Source: Gammaproteobacteria bacterium (GTDB lineage: Bacteria > Pseudomonadota > Gammaproteobacteria > Acidiferrobacterales > Sulfurifustaceae). From it: a DNA stretch of 64,000 nt. The notes beneath the pieces were generated by a model, which worked only from the letters and a program-made list of their open reading frames with translations, had not been told where the DNA came from and did not search any database. A program made the translations under genes and the position numbers. The DNA lies in NCBI GenBank assembly GCA_004298065.1, contig SCRL01000016.1, forward strand, positions 1 to 64,000, written 5' to 3'. Shown in pieces: positions 15,596 through 24,746 of this stretch (position 1 is its first letter; each line of letters starts with the position of its first letter).

Positions 15596-17607
15596 AGCTC
15601 GATTCCGTCGTTGAGGTCGAGGGAAGCCAGCCGGGCCGTGCGCTGCATGGCCGGATCAAGCTGGCGAGGAAGGGGAAGCGGCAGGTCGTCGTCGTCATCG
15701 AGCAGGCCGAGGTCGGCCGCAGGCGCGGCCAGCTCGGGGTCGTAGGCGACGGCATCAGTTAGTTCGGGCTGACGGCGTGGGCCGCCGTCGTCGGCCGAAG
15801 CGCCGAAGCCGTCGGCGGTATCGGCCGCAGGCGCGGCGGGCACGGCAGGGATTGCCAGGCCACTCCAGTCGTCGGGGCGCAACGGCGGCGCGTCGGCGTA
15901 TTGGCCGTCCGCCAGCGCGGGCGGCGGCAGCACGCGCCGCTTGAAATTGGCATCGGCGTAGTAGCGCAGCTTCGTGGCCTTGATCGGCGCCACGCTGGAC
16001 ACCATCACCACCGCCTCGTCGGGCGGAAGCTGCATGACTTCGCCCGGCGTCAACAGCGGGCGAGCCGTTTCCTGCCGCGACACCATCAGGTGCCCCAGCC
16101 ACGGCGCGAGCCGGTGGCCAGCATAGTTGCGCTGCGCGCGCAGCTCGGTCGCCGTGCCCAGCGTCTCGGAAATGCGTTTGGCGGTGCGTTCGTCGTTGGT
16201 GGCGAAGGTCACGCGCACATGGCAGTTGTCGAGGATGGAATGGTTCTGCCCATACGCCTTGTCGATCTGGTTCAGGCTTTGGGCGATGAGGAAGCTGCGG
16301 ATGCCGTAGCCCGCCATGAAGGCCAAGGCCGTCTCGAAGAAGTCGAGCCGGCCCAGGGCCGGAAACTCGTCGAGCATCAGCAGCAGCTTGTGACGGCGCT
16401 CGATGCCATCGGAGCCGTCGAGCGATTCGGTGAGCCGCCGCCCGATCTGGTTGAGGATCAGGCGGATGAGCGGTTTCGTGCGCGAAATGTCCGAGGGCGG
16501 CACCACCAGGTACAGCGATACGGGGTGGGCGGCGGAAATCAGGTCGGCAATACGCCAGTCGCAGCGTGAAGTGACTTCGGCCACAGTGGGGTCGCGGTAC
16601 AGGCCGAGGAACGACATGGCGGTGCTCAACACGCCGGAACGCTCGTTGTCCGACTTGTTGAGCACTTCGCGCGCAGCGGATGCCACCACCGGATGCGGGC
16701 CACCACCGTCCCCATTAACGAGGTGCGGCGTGGTCATCATCCGATGCAAGGTCAGCTCGAACGGGCTGGCCGGGTCGGAGAGGAAGTTGGCGACGCCGCG
16801 TAGCGTCTTCTCTTCTCCCGCATAGAGCACATGCAGGATGGCTCCGACCAGCAGCGCGTGCGAAGTCTTCTCCCAATGGTTGCGCTTCTCCAGCGCACCT
16901 TCGGGATCGACCAGAATGTCCGCAATGTTCTGCACGTCGCGCACTTCATGCGCGCCGCGCCGCACCTCAAGAAGCGGGTTGTAGGCGGCCGACTTCGCAT
17001 CAGTCGGGTTGAACAAAAGGCAGTGGCTGAAACGGCTGCGCCAGCCGGCGGTTATCTGCCAGTTCTCGCCCTTGATGTCGTGGATGACGGCGGATGCCGG
17101 CCAGGACAGCAGCGTCGGCACCACCAGGCCGACACCTTTGCCGCTGCGCGTGGGCGCGAAGGTCAGGACGTGTTCCGGCCCCTCATGGCGCAGGTACTGG
17201 CGCTCGTGCTGGCCGAGGAACACGCCGGCTGGCTGCGTGAGGCCCGCCTTGCGAATGTCCTCCGCGTTCGCCCAGCGCGCCGAGCCATAGGTCGTGACCA
17301 GGCGCGATTGCCGCGAGCGCCAGATCGACATGCCGATAGCGACCGCCACCGCCAGCAGGCCGCTGCCGCCTGCGATAGCGCCGCCGGTATCGAACACGCG
17401 CGGCGCGTAGGCATCGAAGAAGAACCACCACTCAAACAGCTTCCACGGGTAGTAGATCGGTGTGCCAAGAAAATCGAACCAGGGCGAGCCAAGGCGTAGC
17501 TGATAGCCAAGGGCGGCTGCTGTCCATTGTGTGGCGCCCCACACTCCGGCGATCACGATACCGAATACCACGGCGATCTGACCGAACAGCACGTTCGTCC
17601 CTTGCAT
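15592..17607 (-). CDS. traG: TraG, VirD4-like coupling protein
   Basis: This is a type IV coupling protein of 671 residues. N-terminal membrane segments (QIAVVFGIVIAGVWGATQW and GSGLLAVAVAIGMSIW) anchor it. Walker A is APTRSGKGVGLVVP (near 150), Walker B is LLLMLDEFPALGRLDFFE (near 405), and IAQSLNQIDKAYG follows. It brings the relaxase-DNA complex to the mating channel. It is the first gene of the 12.3-kb minus-strand transfer operon ending at 5299. The C-terminal tail is rich in Ala, Asp and Pro. Confidence 0.93.
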   Translation of the reverse strand: MQGTNVLFGQIAVVFGIVIAGVWGATQWTAAALGYQLRLGSPWFDFLGTPIYYPWKLFEWWFFFDAYAPRVFDTGGAIAGGSGLLAVAVAIGMSIWRSRQSRLVTTYGSARWANAEDIRKAGLTQPAGVFLGQHERQYLRHEGPEHVLTFAPTRSGKGVGLVVPTLLSWPASAVIHDIKGENWQITAGWRSRFSHCLLFNPTDAKSAAYNPLLEVRRGAHEVRDVQNIADILVDPEGALEKRNHWEKTSHALLVGAILHVLYAGEEKTLRGVANFLSDPASPFELTLHRMMTTPHLVNGDGGGPHPVVASAAREVLNKSDNERSGVLSTAMSFLGLYRDPTVAEVTSRCDWRIADLISAAHPVSLYLVVPPSDISRTKPLIRLILNQIGRRLTESLDGSDGIERRHKLLLMLDEFPALGRLDFFETALAFMAGYGIRSFLIAQSLNQIDKAYGQNHSILDNCHVRVTFATNDERTAKRISETLGTATELRAQRNYAGHRLAPWLGHLMVSRQETARPLLTPGEVMQLPPDEAVVMVSSVAPIKATKLRYYADANFKRRVLPPPALADGQYADAPPLRPDDWSGLAIPAVPAAPAADTADGFGASADDGGPRRQPELTDAVAYDPELAAPAADLGLLDDDDDLPLPLPRQLDPAMQRTARLASLDLNDGIEL

Positions 17608-17842
17608 GACCTGGCCTCCGATTTATCCTGCGCTGATTCCTCATGGAAGAAGCGGCACAAGGGCGTGCCGCAAGCGTCAGGATCGGTGCCGGGTCAGTGC
17701 CGGTCAAAGACCGTTTAGAGCAGAAAGGTCGATGAAAATGAAAGAATGAATGCGATGGCGGGCCAAAGAAAAGCGCCGCAAGCGAGAGCGCATTGCGGCG
17801 TGTCGAACAGAAAATGAAGACGATGCGGCGAGCATCCAACGT
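17608..17842. other. Intergenic region before traG
   Basis: No gene is seen. The promoter of the traG-trb operon should be here, but I see no consensus pair. TTATCCTGC at 17622-17630 resembles the core of P-type nic sites (ATCCTG/C), though no clear inverted repeat lies beside it. A terminator hairpin for the upstream lipoprotein gene lies at 17774-17800. Confidence 0.4.
17774..17800 (-). terminator. Rho-independent-like terminator after the second lipoprotein gene
   Basis: A perfect 8-bp stem CGCCGCAA (17774-17781) / TTGCGGCG (17793-17800) has an 11-nt loop. On the minus strand it is followed by a T-rich stretch, CTTTTCTTT. It lies about 43 bp after the stop of the lipoprotein gene at 17843 and separates it from the traG operon. 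Confidence 0.65.
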
Positions 17843-18121
17843 TCAGAACTTGGGTGACTCCTTCGGCGGTGTGTAGGGTGTTTCGCCGTCGCCGTAAAAC
17901 CGTTTGCGCGTGGCTTCGGCGACCCGGTTGCACAACACATCACCCAGCTTGGGGCGATCGGTCTTGCACTGCTGGCGCAGTTCCTTGAGCTGATCGGGGT
18001 TGGCAGCCAGCTCTTCCACTGTTGGGATATTCGATTCCGAGGCATTGCTCTTTTGAGGCGTCTCAGACTGACTGCAAGCGGTCAGAATGGCCGCCAACAA
18101 GAATGGGATGATCTTCTTCAT
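17843..18121 (-). CDS. Second TrbK/EexN-like entry-exclusion lipoprotein
   Basis: This 92-residue lipoprotein has signal MKKIIPFLLAAILTAC (lipobox LTAC, Cys16). The conserved block NPDQLKELRQQCKTDRPKLGDVLCNRVAEATRKRFYGDG follows, in which residue order and two Cys match the TrbK-like protein at 9900-10226. It ends YTPPKESPKF. EexN-type lipoproteins sit in the membrane of the recipient and reduce redundant entry of related elements. Its ATG overlaps the stop of the LysR gene by 4 bp, so it is coupled to that regulator rather than to the trb operon. Confidence 0.75.
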   Translation of the reverse strand: MKKIIPFLLAAILTACSQSETPQKSNASESNIPTVEELAANPDQLKELRQQCKTDRPKLGDVLCNRVAEATRKRFYGDGETPYTPPKESPKF

Positions 18122-19062
18122 GGCGTAGGTTCCTCCGGAGGATCAAGACTGCGGCCCGGCATGGGCCTGGGAGATTCCAGAGACTCGATGGCCTGTACGC
18201 GCTCGATGAATCGAGCCAGCACCTCCGATGGTTCGTCTATAGGATGCAGCAGGTAGGTGGTCAGTGGTGGTACACGCGATGCGAGTGGTCGGGCCACCAC
18301 TCCCGGTTCTCGACTGGCAGTAATGTGTGCTGCACCCGCAAGCCCGAGCGCGAAGCCGGCCGATACGAGTGCCATCATCAGGTCGCAGGAGGCCACGCGC
18401 TCCGCAATTATCGGTTCCATGTCCGCCCGGCGCAGCACACGGTCAACATTCTTCGCATGGCTCTCGCAAACCTGCGGATCACACAAGACCAGCGGGTAAC
18501 GCAGCAGTTCTTCCAAGGGGATGCGCTTGTAGGCCAGCAGAGGATGCCGCGCTGGCACTGCCACCATGAGCGTATCGCTCCAGACGGGTGTGGCGGCGAT
18601 GCCGTCGCCCACTTCGTCCGATTGCGCGAATCCCACGTCATACAAATCGTCGTGCAGCCCTTTGATTTGCTGCGAAAGCGGCACCTCGGAAAAACGAATC
18701 TCGACTTCGGGTTCTTCCTGTCGGCACAGCGCGAGTACGGCAGGCAGCCGTGACGGCGTGATGCCATCCGATAAGGCCACACGCAACTGCCCATGAAAAC
18801 CGTTGACTGCTGCTTTCACGCTGTCGCGTGCTTGTTGCAGGACAGCGAACACACGACGCACATGCTCCAAGAATAGCTTTCCAGCACGGGTCAGTCGGGT
18901 GCTGCGTGTGGTACGGGCAAACAGCACAACGCCCAATTCCTCTTCTAACTCCTTGATGGCTCGGGACAGGGGTGATTGCTCGATGTGCAGCTTCTCGGCT
19001 GCGCGGGCGAAATGGAGCTCTTCAGCAACGGCCAGAAAGCAACGCAGATGGCGGAGTTCCAA
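18118..19062 (-). CDS. LysR-type regulator of the transfer region
   Basis: Typical LysR regulator of about 314 residues. The N-terminal winged helix LELRHLRCFLAVAEELHFARAAEKLHIEQSPLSRAIKELEEELG is followed by a substrate-binding domain (PEVEIRFSEVPLSQQIKGLHDDLYDVGF). I chose TTG 19062 because AAAGGAGG lies 6 bp before it and the protein then begins with the standard (M)ELRHLRCF; a longer frame reaches 19134. LysR genes of this kind lie between traG and the relaxase in many Tn4371-like elements. The effector is unknown. It probably shares a transcript with the lipoprotein gene downstream. Confidence 0.88.
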   Translation of the reverse strand: MELRHLRCFLAVAEELHFARAAEKLHIEQSPLSRAIKELEEELGVVLFARTTRSTRLTRAGKLFLEHVRRVFAVLQQARDSVKAAVNGFHGQLRVALSDGITPSRLPAVLALCRQEEPEVEIRFSEVPLSQQIKGLHDDLYDVGFAQSDEVGDGIAATPVWSDTLMVAVPARHPLLAYKRIPLEELLRYPLVLCDPQVCESHAKNVDRVLRRADMEPIIAERVASCDLMMALVSAGFALGLAGAAHITASREPGVVARPLASRVPPLTTYLLHPIDEPSEVLARFIERVQAIESLESPRPMPGRSLDPPEEPTP

Positions 19063-19319
19063 GGGCTGCCTCCTTTTTGTGATAACACCACCCGATCGCT
19101 TCGATCGCCAGGATGCTTCAGCCTTGCTCGCCATCGCTTGTGTTTTTCAACGGCAATTGAATACTGATACATCTTTTCCGGCATCAGAAAACAAATATTG
19201 ACAAAAGAGCGCCTGCCCTGTTGCGCTGAACGGCGCTATGAGAGATCGCCCCGTGCTTTAGTTCGCCTGGGAAGAATCGGTTGTTTGCCGCTACCTATCC
19301 ATACCGTCACCGTTATCCA

Positions 19320-20744
19320 TCAGAATGCAATCTGCGCGCGACCACTGATGGCCTGATAGTTCGCGCCAACGTCGCCACCACTGTTCCGCTGTTTTACTCT
19401 GCCGTTGATGTAGTTGAACATGAAGCGGATGTTCTTGTTTACATACCAGTTCAAGCCGAGCGTGAGGTTCTCCTGCCGACCGCCAAGTACGTCCTTGTCA
19501 TTGAGGTCGACCATGCTGTAGCGCGCGGCTATCTCCCATGCGCCCCAGCCGCCCGTCTTCCAGTCGAAGGGACGACTTGGTACGACCCCACCGTAGGAAC
19601 CGGAACTGGTGTTGTAACTTCGCTTCTCGCCGGTGAGGATATAGCCGCCTTGAACGTAATAGCCATTGAAGTCGAGGCCGGGCCCATTGCCGGGAAGCCG
19701 CTCGACGTTGAAATCGAAATACTCGCCCTGGAAGTGGAAGCTACCAAGTGTTCCGGCCAGTTCCGCGCTCAAGACGCGCGCGGAGTCGATCGGAAGAGCG
19801 CCGGTACCCAAGATACGGTTGCCATCGATGCGCATCTCAATCCGGTCTCGGAGGTTCAGTGCCGAAGCACCCGTCGGTGCGTCGAACAGGTACTGCATGT
19901 CGCCGCCGATCAGGAGCGAGGCATCGTTGGTCAGAACCGGTAGGAACACCGCTCGTCCGGTCGCGGCGGTCTGCCTGGCATCGTGCGATGTCCTGCCGGA
20001 AGCCGGTCCCGTGAGGAAGGCGCCCCACCACCATTGTCGGCCGTTGGCGGTGATGCCGAAACCTGAACGCGTGGCTGCGCCGATGCCGGCGGCGACTTCC
20101 ACGGGCGCGGCTCGCTCCATAAAGGTGATGTTGTTGTTGCTTGTCGCTCGGTCGAGCGTGTAGGGCACACTGAGAATACCGCTCCAGATCTTGAATGGTT
20201 TGAAGCCGCTATAGGTAAGATAGGCCTTGTCGAGTACCACGCCGGCGCCGCCGCCGGACCCACCGCCCTCGAAGACGACGCTGTACTCCCAGTCGTCTAA
20301 GAACGTACCGATGATGCCGAACTGCGCTCGGCGCGCGATCGCGCCGCCGACGAGGTCCTGCGGCGTCGTGGCTGCGGTGTTCGGCAGGTAGTTGTAGCCG
20401 CCGAAGTCGAGCTGCAGGCGGCTCGTGAGCGAGATGCAGTTTTGCGAGTCGGAACTGCAGATCGTCGGACGGTTGCTGGAGGACATCCGAATGGTGGTAG
20501 CCTCGACAGGAGGTGCCGTTTTGGCCGCAGCCCCTTGTTTGGCGGCCCTTACGTCTTCCTGCTCCCCCTTGGTAATGTCCATTTTTAGGGCCGCGACTTC
20601 CTTTTGCAGTTTACTGATCTCCGTCTGTAGTGCTTCCAGCTTGGAAGCGGCAGGATCCTGTGCGGCGGCGGGCGCGCCAGCGAGAATCGAAACGGCAGCA
20701 ATCGCCATCGTGAGATGATTTCGCATCGTTCCGTGTAATTGCAT
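19320..20744 (-). CDS. OprO/OprP-like outer-membrane porin (cargo)
   Basis: The 474-residue protein has a signal peptide (IAAVSILAGAPAAAQ, end near 29) and a periplasmic coiled coil (KLEALQTEISKLQKEVAALKMDITK). A 16-strand-type porin domain follows with alternating aromatic strands and a C-terminal Phe (AQIAF). Features such as RRAQFGIIGTFLDDWEYSVVFEGGG and WEIAARYSMVDLNDKD are those of the phosphate-selective porin O/P family. It may start at the second Met (MRNHLTMAI). It is a passenger gene, not a transfer gene. A LysR gene 828 bp further on may regulate it. The substrate cannot be told from the sequence. Confidence 0.82.
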   Translation of the reverse strand: MQLHGTMRNHLTMAIAAVSILAGAPAAAQDPAASKLEALQTEISKLQKEVAALKMDITKGEQEDVRAAKQGAAAKTAPPVEATTIRMSSSNRPTICSSDSQNCISLTSRLQLDFGGYNYLPNTAATTPQDLVGGAIARRAQFGIIGTFLDDWEYSVVFEGGGSGGGAGVVLDKAYLTYSGFKPFKIWSGILSVPYTLDRATSNNNITFMERAAPVEVAAGIGAATRSGFGITANGRQWWWGAFLTGPASGRTSHDARQTAATGRAVFLPVLTNDASLLIGGDMQYLFDAPTGASALNLRDRIEMRIDGNRILGTGALPIDSARVLSAELAGTLGSFHFQGEYFDFNVERLPGNGPGLDFNGYYVQGGYILTGEKRSYNTSSGSYGGVVPSRPFDWKTGGWGAWEIAARYSMVDLNDKDVLGGRQENLTLGLNWYVNKNIRFMFNYINGRVKQRNSGGDVGANYQAISGRAQIAF

Positions 20745-20919
20745 CTTTGCCCTATGCGAGGACTGATCTGGTTTCGGTGGGGCGCGTACGTTGCCTTGTG
20801 ATAACCGCTGCTACGCTAGCAACGACAAAAACAGTTCAGTTCAGATCCAAGTCGTTTCGCTTGATGCGCCTGCTCATGGCGATCCTGCTCGTACTGAATC
20901 GCTTAGCACTGAAAAAAAC

Positions 20920-21303
20920 TTAGTCTTTCAATGGTTTAGGAATGGCCCGACCTTTGTCCTTTTCAGACACAATGAATTCGAGAAAGCGGAGCTTTTCGGT
21001 CGCGCTGGGATTCCAATGCGCATGAGTCGTACCGGCCGGAACGAGCAGACTGTCTCCCGCGCGCAAGGTGACCGGTGATTCGCCTTCCTCCTGCCAGATT
21101 CCGGTGCCGGAGAGGATGTGGAAGGTGACCGCGGCCGGATGAAAGTGCCGTGGATTGATTCCACCTGGCTCATATTCGACGTGATAGACGGCGACTTCCT
21201 GGTTCGCCGTATCGGGCACAGCCGTCTTCAGCAAAGGCACATGCGGGATGAATCCTCGTTTTTCTTGGGCGTGGAGAAGAGAGGCTGGACGTAGAGAATG
21301 CAT
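20920..21303 (-). CDS. Small cupin-domain protein (cargo)
   Basis: A single cupin barrel of 127 residues. Motif 1 is GGINPRHFHPAAVTFHILSG and motif 2 is LRAGDSLLVPAGTTHAHWNP. The metal ligands (two His in HFHP and a later His) are present. Such proteins bind small molecules or a metal and act as enzymes or sensors, so no exact function can be given. It may be transcribed with the porin downstream (gap 175 bp). Confidence 0.75.
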   Translation of the reverse strand: MHSLRPASLLHAQEKRGFIPHVPLLKTAVPDTANQEVAVYHVEYEPGGINPRHFHPAAVTFHILSGTGIWQEEGESPVTLRAGDSLLVPAGTTHAHWNPSATEKLRFLEFIVSEKDKGRAIPKPLKD

Positions 21304-21572
21304 ATAACTTCCGCTGTAAAAATGCCGATGCTTATAGGGAGAATCTTTGATAACGCCTTGCGCCCCGACGCTGCGAGATGCCTGACCACCGCTATGTCAG
21401 GGCCGGGTGCACATATAGAGATCAGCCCATTAAAAACAGAGGCTGGATCCATGATTCCGATCTTAGGTTTCTTGCTCATAGCGTTCGACGATAGAGGGCA
21501 TATTAACGTGCTGATGCTTGACTCCAAAATGCTTTTAACTTAGTGTGCAACCAACAAAAAGTTGGGGTCCAT

Positions 21573-22544
21573 ATGGTGCGGAAATTGCCTTCATTGAACG
21601 GACTGCGCGCGTTCGAAGCGGCCGGCCGGCATGGCAGTTTCACCGCTGCGGCGCGAGAGCTGAACGTCACACAAACTGCAGTGAGCCGCTTGGTTCGCCT
21701 GCTGGAGGACCGTCTCGGCTTTGCGCTGTTCCGACGGCATGCGAGCGCGCTCGAGTTGACCGCTCAAGGACAAGCGCTGCTGCTCGGTCTCACCGATGCT
21801 TTCAATTCAATCGGCCGCCTCACCGAAAGCGTCGCAGCGATGCGCGCCGGCCCTGTGCTTACGGTGGGAGTGGGACCGACCCTCGCGGTCGCTTGGCTGA
21901 TCCCGAGGCTGGCCAACTTCTATCGCAGCCACCCCGACATCGAGGTGCGCGTGGCGACCGGAGGCGCGACCCGCGCGGTGCGTGACGACTGGACCTGCAC
22001 CATCCGGCGCGATACCAACGCGCTGCCGGGCCATACCGCAGAGCATCTGTTCCCCAGCGCGGTCGTGCCAGTCTGCACGCCGGAACTCGCATCCAAGCTG
22101 CGCTCACCCGATGACTTGCGCAACGCAACTTTGATTGTCGCGTCCAACATGCCCAACGAATGGCCGCACTGGTCCGCGGCGGCACGCCTACGCTCTCCGC
22201 TCTGTCCCGCCGGGGAGGTGTCATTCGAGAGCAATGCCATGGCGATGCAGGCGGCGCTGGATGGCGTCGGAGTCGCCATCGCTCAATTCCCTTATGTCAG
22301 CGATGCCCTGACTGCGGGCCGCTTGGTCGCACCATTTCCGATCGTCGCGCCCACAGGGGAGGACTGGCTTCTGGAATACCGGCCTGTTCATCGGGAAGAT
22401 CCAGCACTTCTGGCTTTCCGCGAATGGCTGCATCAGGAAGCTGATTGCGAACGTCAAGTCGAATCCGAGTTGGTGAAGCCAGGGTCAATGGCAGCAGCGG
22501 GATCGCGTGCTAGCGCGCGTAGGCATCCGCGGCGAAATCGTTGA
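21573..22544 (+). CDS. LysR-type regulator, GcvA-like (cargo)
   Basis: This regulator has 323 residues. Its helix-turn-helix is LPSLNGLRAFEAAGRHGSFTAAARELNVTQTAVSRLVRLLEDRLG and its effector domain has PVLTVGVGPTLAVAWLIPRLANFYRSHPDIEVRV, the GcvA subgroup. ATG 21573 starts at the usual MVRKLPSLNGLRAFE. It diverges from the cupin and porin genes, the normal layout for a LysR regulator and its target, so it probably controls them. The last 40 residues are basic and unlike the family, which suggests that the end was altered by recombination. Confidence 0.85.
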   Translation: MVRKLPSLNGLRAFEAAGRHGSFTAAARELNVTQTAVSRLVRLLEDRLGFALFRRHASALELTAQGQALLLGLTDAFNSIGRLTESVAAMRAGPVLTVGVGPTLAVAWLIPRLANFYRSHPDIEVRVATGGATRAVRDDWTCTIRRDTNALPGHTAEHLFPSAVVPVCTPELASKLRSPDDLRNATLIVASNMPNEWPHWSAAARLRSPLCPAGEVSFESNAMAMQAALDGVGVAIAQFPYVSDALTAGRLVAPFPIVAPTGEDWLLEYRPVHREDPALLAFREWLHQEADCERQVESELVKPGSMAAAGSRASARRHPRRNR

Positions 22545-22635
22545 TGAGATGGAAGAACTGATGAAATTCACGCTTTTGACCCGTGATGTGCTCGATGCGC
22601 TGCGTTCGCAGGATGCTGACGCAAAGAAGCGCTGA
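22501..22635 (+). pseudogene. Orphan C-terminal coding fragment
   Basis: One frame here reads DRVLARVGIRGEIVDEMEELMKFTLLTRDVLDALRSQDADAKKR and ends at TGA 22633-22635. It is charged and helical, like the end of a real protein. There is no good start, and it overlaps the odd tail of the LysR gene. I take it as the remnant of a gene cut when the cargo was inserted. I do not recognise the family. Confidence 0.35.
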
Positions 22636-22760
22636 TGGCGCCTGCTCGCCCTTTGCGACAGCGCGCGTCAGGTCTTATGGTGTTCAGCAGGACGCGGGGG
22701 ATGCGAAAGACGTTGGCGTCGGATTTTCAAGCGCCGTCACAAGCCAAGATGCACGCTAGC

Positions 22761-24746
22761 CTAGCCAATGGATGGCCCCCGTTGCCGCCCGACCTCCCAA
22801 GAAACCCAGCTGCCGCGTACCGTCGCAGCAAGCTGCTGCCCCAGCCGCTGCTCGATCACCGGCTTCCACGGCAGAAGCGAGAAGCCCATGCCGTCGTCCA
22901 GCATCGCGTAGCGCCCACTGGCGAGCATGACGCTGCGGCGATAGATGCCAGCCACGCGCTGCCGGTCGGCCACGGGCCGATGCTCCAGGCCGGTATCGGC
23001 GGCAATGTCCTTCGCGGCCTGTGCCAGTTCCCGATTGCGCAGCGTGCCCAGCAGGTTGCGCGCCAGGATCACGCGCTGCCCGCGCCTCTCGGCCAACCCT
23101 TGTTCGGCCAGGAAGTCGGCGCGCTGCTGCATCGCCTGCTTGGCCTCGCCACCAAAGCCTAGGTCGCCAAGCCCCGAGCCACCGCCGATCAACTGCTGGT
23201 CGAGCCAGGTGGCACCGATGACGTGCGCCTGCCGTTCGATGGGTAGATGCGATTTCAGCTCCACCGCCACGCCGCCCAGGCGCTGCGCGTCGTAGCGGCG
23301 GCCCTGCTCGGGCAGGTCGCCCGGCACCTTCCACAGCCCTTCGGCCAAGCGCTCCACGATGCCGCCCCGCCGCAGGGCTTCCAGCCGGCGGACGTGGGCC
23401 GCCACGCCTTCTTGCGGATCGCGGCCCGGCATGACCTGGCCCTGTGCCACGGCCAGGTGATGGTCGGTGCGGTACAGGCCATCGCTCGCCAGCGCGGCGA
23501 TGTTCCTGTCGGCCACGCGCACGTCGGCCGATCCCTTCACCTCCACCACGGCGCCGGTCGGATAGTTCGCCAGCTCGTCACGGGCGTTAAGCGCGACGTA
23601 GTGGGCCTTGCCGTCCACGCCGTCGATGACCAGATAGCCCCGGTCGTGCAGCTCGTCGGCCAGCCCCTTCGCGGTCACGCGCCCGAGGACGGTTCGGCCA
23701 TCGTCTCCCGGCTCGAACACCGCCAGCTCGCGCGGCTCGCCGCGCATAGCCCGCTGCATGGTGCGGATGATGTCGCCACGCTCGCCCAGGGCGCGCAAGG
23801 TCTTCTCCGCATCGGCATGGACGGCCCAGGTGCCGGGCTGCGTGCCGTCGGCCAGGCCCAGGCGCTGCAAGCGTTGCAAACGGCCGATCAGCAGCAGGCG
23901 CTGGCGCTGCAATCTCGGTTCGTTGAGCCGTTCGACATGCACCAGGCCATCGTCGCCGGCCTCGCGCTTCAAGGTGCGATCCAGGCTCGTCCACCGCTCT
24001 TGCTCCACCTCGCGCTGCAAGGTCTGCTGGATCTCCAGCTCTGTACGCGGCCCCAGCCATTCGGTCGCCAGTTCGGCGGCGCGATGGCGGAAGCCGTCGG
24101 CGATGTAGTCACCCGCGATGATGAGGTCTTTGCCCGTGTCGTCGCACCCGCGCACGACGATGTGCGTGTGCGGATTGTCCGTGTTCCAGTGGTTGACGGC
24201 CACCCAATCGAGGCCCGTGCCCAGGTCGGCCTCCATGCGGCCCATGAGGTGCCGCGTGTAGGTGCGCAGGTCTTCCAGCTCCGCGCCATCCTCAGGCGAG
24301 AGGATGAACCGGAAATGGTGCCGGTCGTCGGCGCAGCGTTCCTTGAAGGCGTCGAGGTCGGCGGTGTCGGTCTGCGACCCGTAGGCTTGGCCCGGCTCGC
24401 CGTCGCGGCCCACGCCGTCGCGCTCGATGTAGCGCAGGTGCTTGGCGAGCGATTGCGGGCTGGCCCGCTGGTGATTGACCAGCAAGGTCTTGATGGTCAC
24501 GCGCCGCGACATGGGCGTCAGCTTCGCGCCCGCGAAGCGCGCCGCCGTATGGCCGCGCCCCAGGCGCGAGCCAGGCCGCTGGCCAGTGCCACGCGCCGAT
24601 ACCGGACGGCGCACCGCGGACTTGCCGCTGCTGGCCTTGCCCGCCTGCTTGAGCACCTTGGAAACGAAGCTCTGCCCTTGGCCCTTGCCCCGGTTCTTCG
24701 GGGCGCTGGGACGCACGCGGAAATCGTCGTCGCGGCGGTCGCTCAT
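22761..24746 (-). CDS. rlxS: Relaxase, VirD2-like with DUF3363 (RlxS type)
   Basis: The protein has 661 residues. A basic, probably flexible start (about 1-80) is followed by a relaxase domain with RVTIKTLLVNHQRASPQSLAKHLRYIERDG and the metal-binding NPHTHIVVRG (near 190). Then comes a long DUF3363 region to the end. Relaxases of this kind nick oriT and lead the strand into the recipient. ATG 24746 (MSDRRDDDFRVRPSAPKN) is the usual start; the longer frame upstream is GC-rich noncoding sequence. TraF and the DUF2840, RHH and parA genes lie upstream in the same direction. The nicking Tyr is not obvious to me from the text. Confidence 0.88.
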   Translation of the reverse strand: MSDRRDDDFRVRPSAPKNRGKGQGQSFVSKVLKQAGKASSGKSAVRRPVSARGTGQRPGSRLGRGHTAARFAGAKLTPMSRRVTIKTLLVNHQRASPQSLAKHLRYIERDGVGRDGEPGQAYGSQTDTADLDAFKERCADDRHHFRFILSPEDGAELEDLRTYTRHLMGRMEADLGTGLDWVAVNHWNTDNPHTHIVVRGCDDTGKDLIIAGDYIADGFRHRAAELATEWLGPRTELEIQQTLQREVEQERWTSLDRTLKREAGDDGLVHVERLNEPRLQRQRLLLIGRLQRLQRLGLADGTQPGTWAVHADAEKTLRALGERGDIIRTMQRAMRGEPRELAVFEPGDDGRTVLGRVTAKGLADELHDRGYLVIDGVDGKAHYVALNARDELANYPTGAVVEVKGSADVRVADRNIAALASDGLYRTDHHLAVAQGQVMPGRDPQEGVAAHVRRLEALRRGGIVERLAEGLWKVPGDLPEQGRRYDAQRLGGVAVELKSHLPIERQAHVIGATWLDQQLIGGGSGLGDLGFGGEAKQAMQQRADFLAEQGLAERRGQRVILARNLLGTLRNRELAQAAKDIAADTGLEHRPVADRQRVAGIYRRSVMLASGRYAMLDDGMGFSLLPWKPVIEQRLGQQLAATVRGSWVSWEVGRQRGPSIG

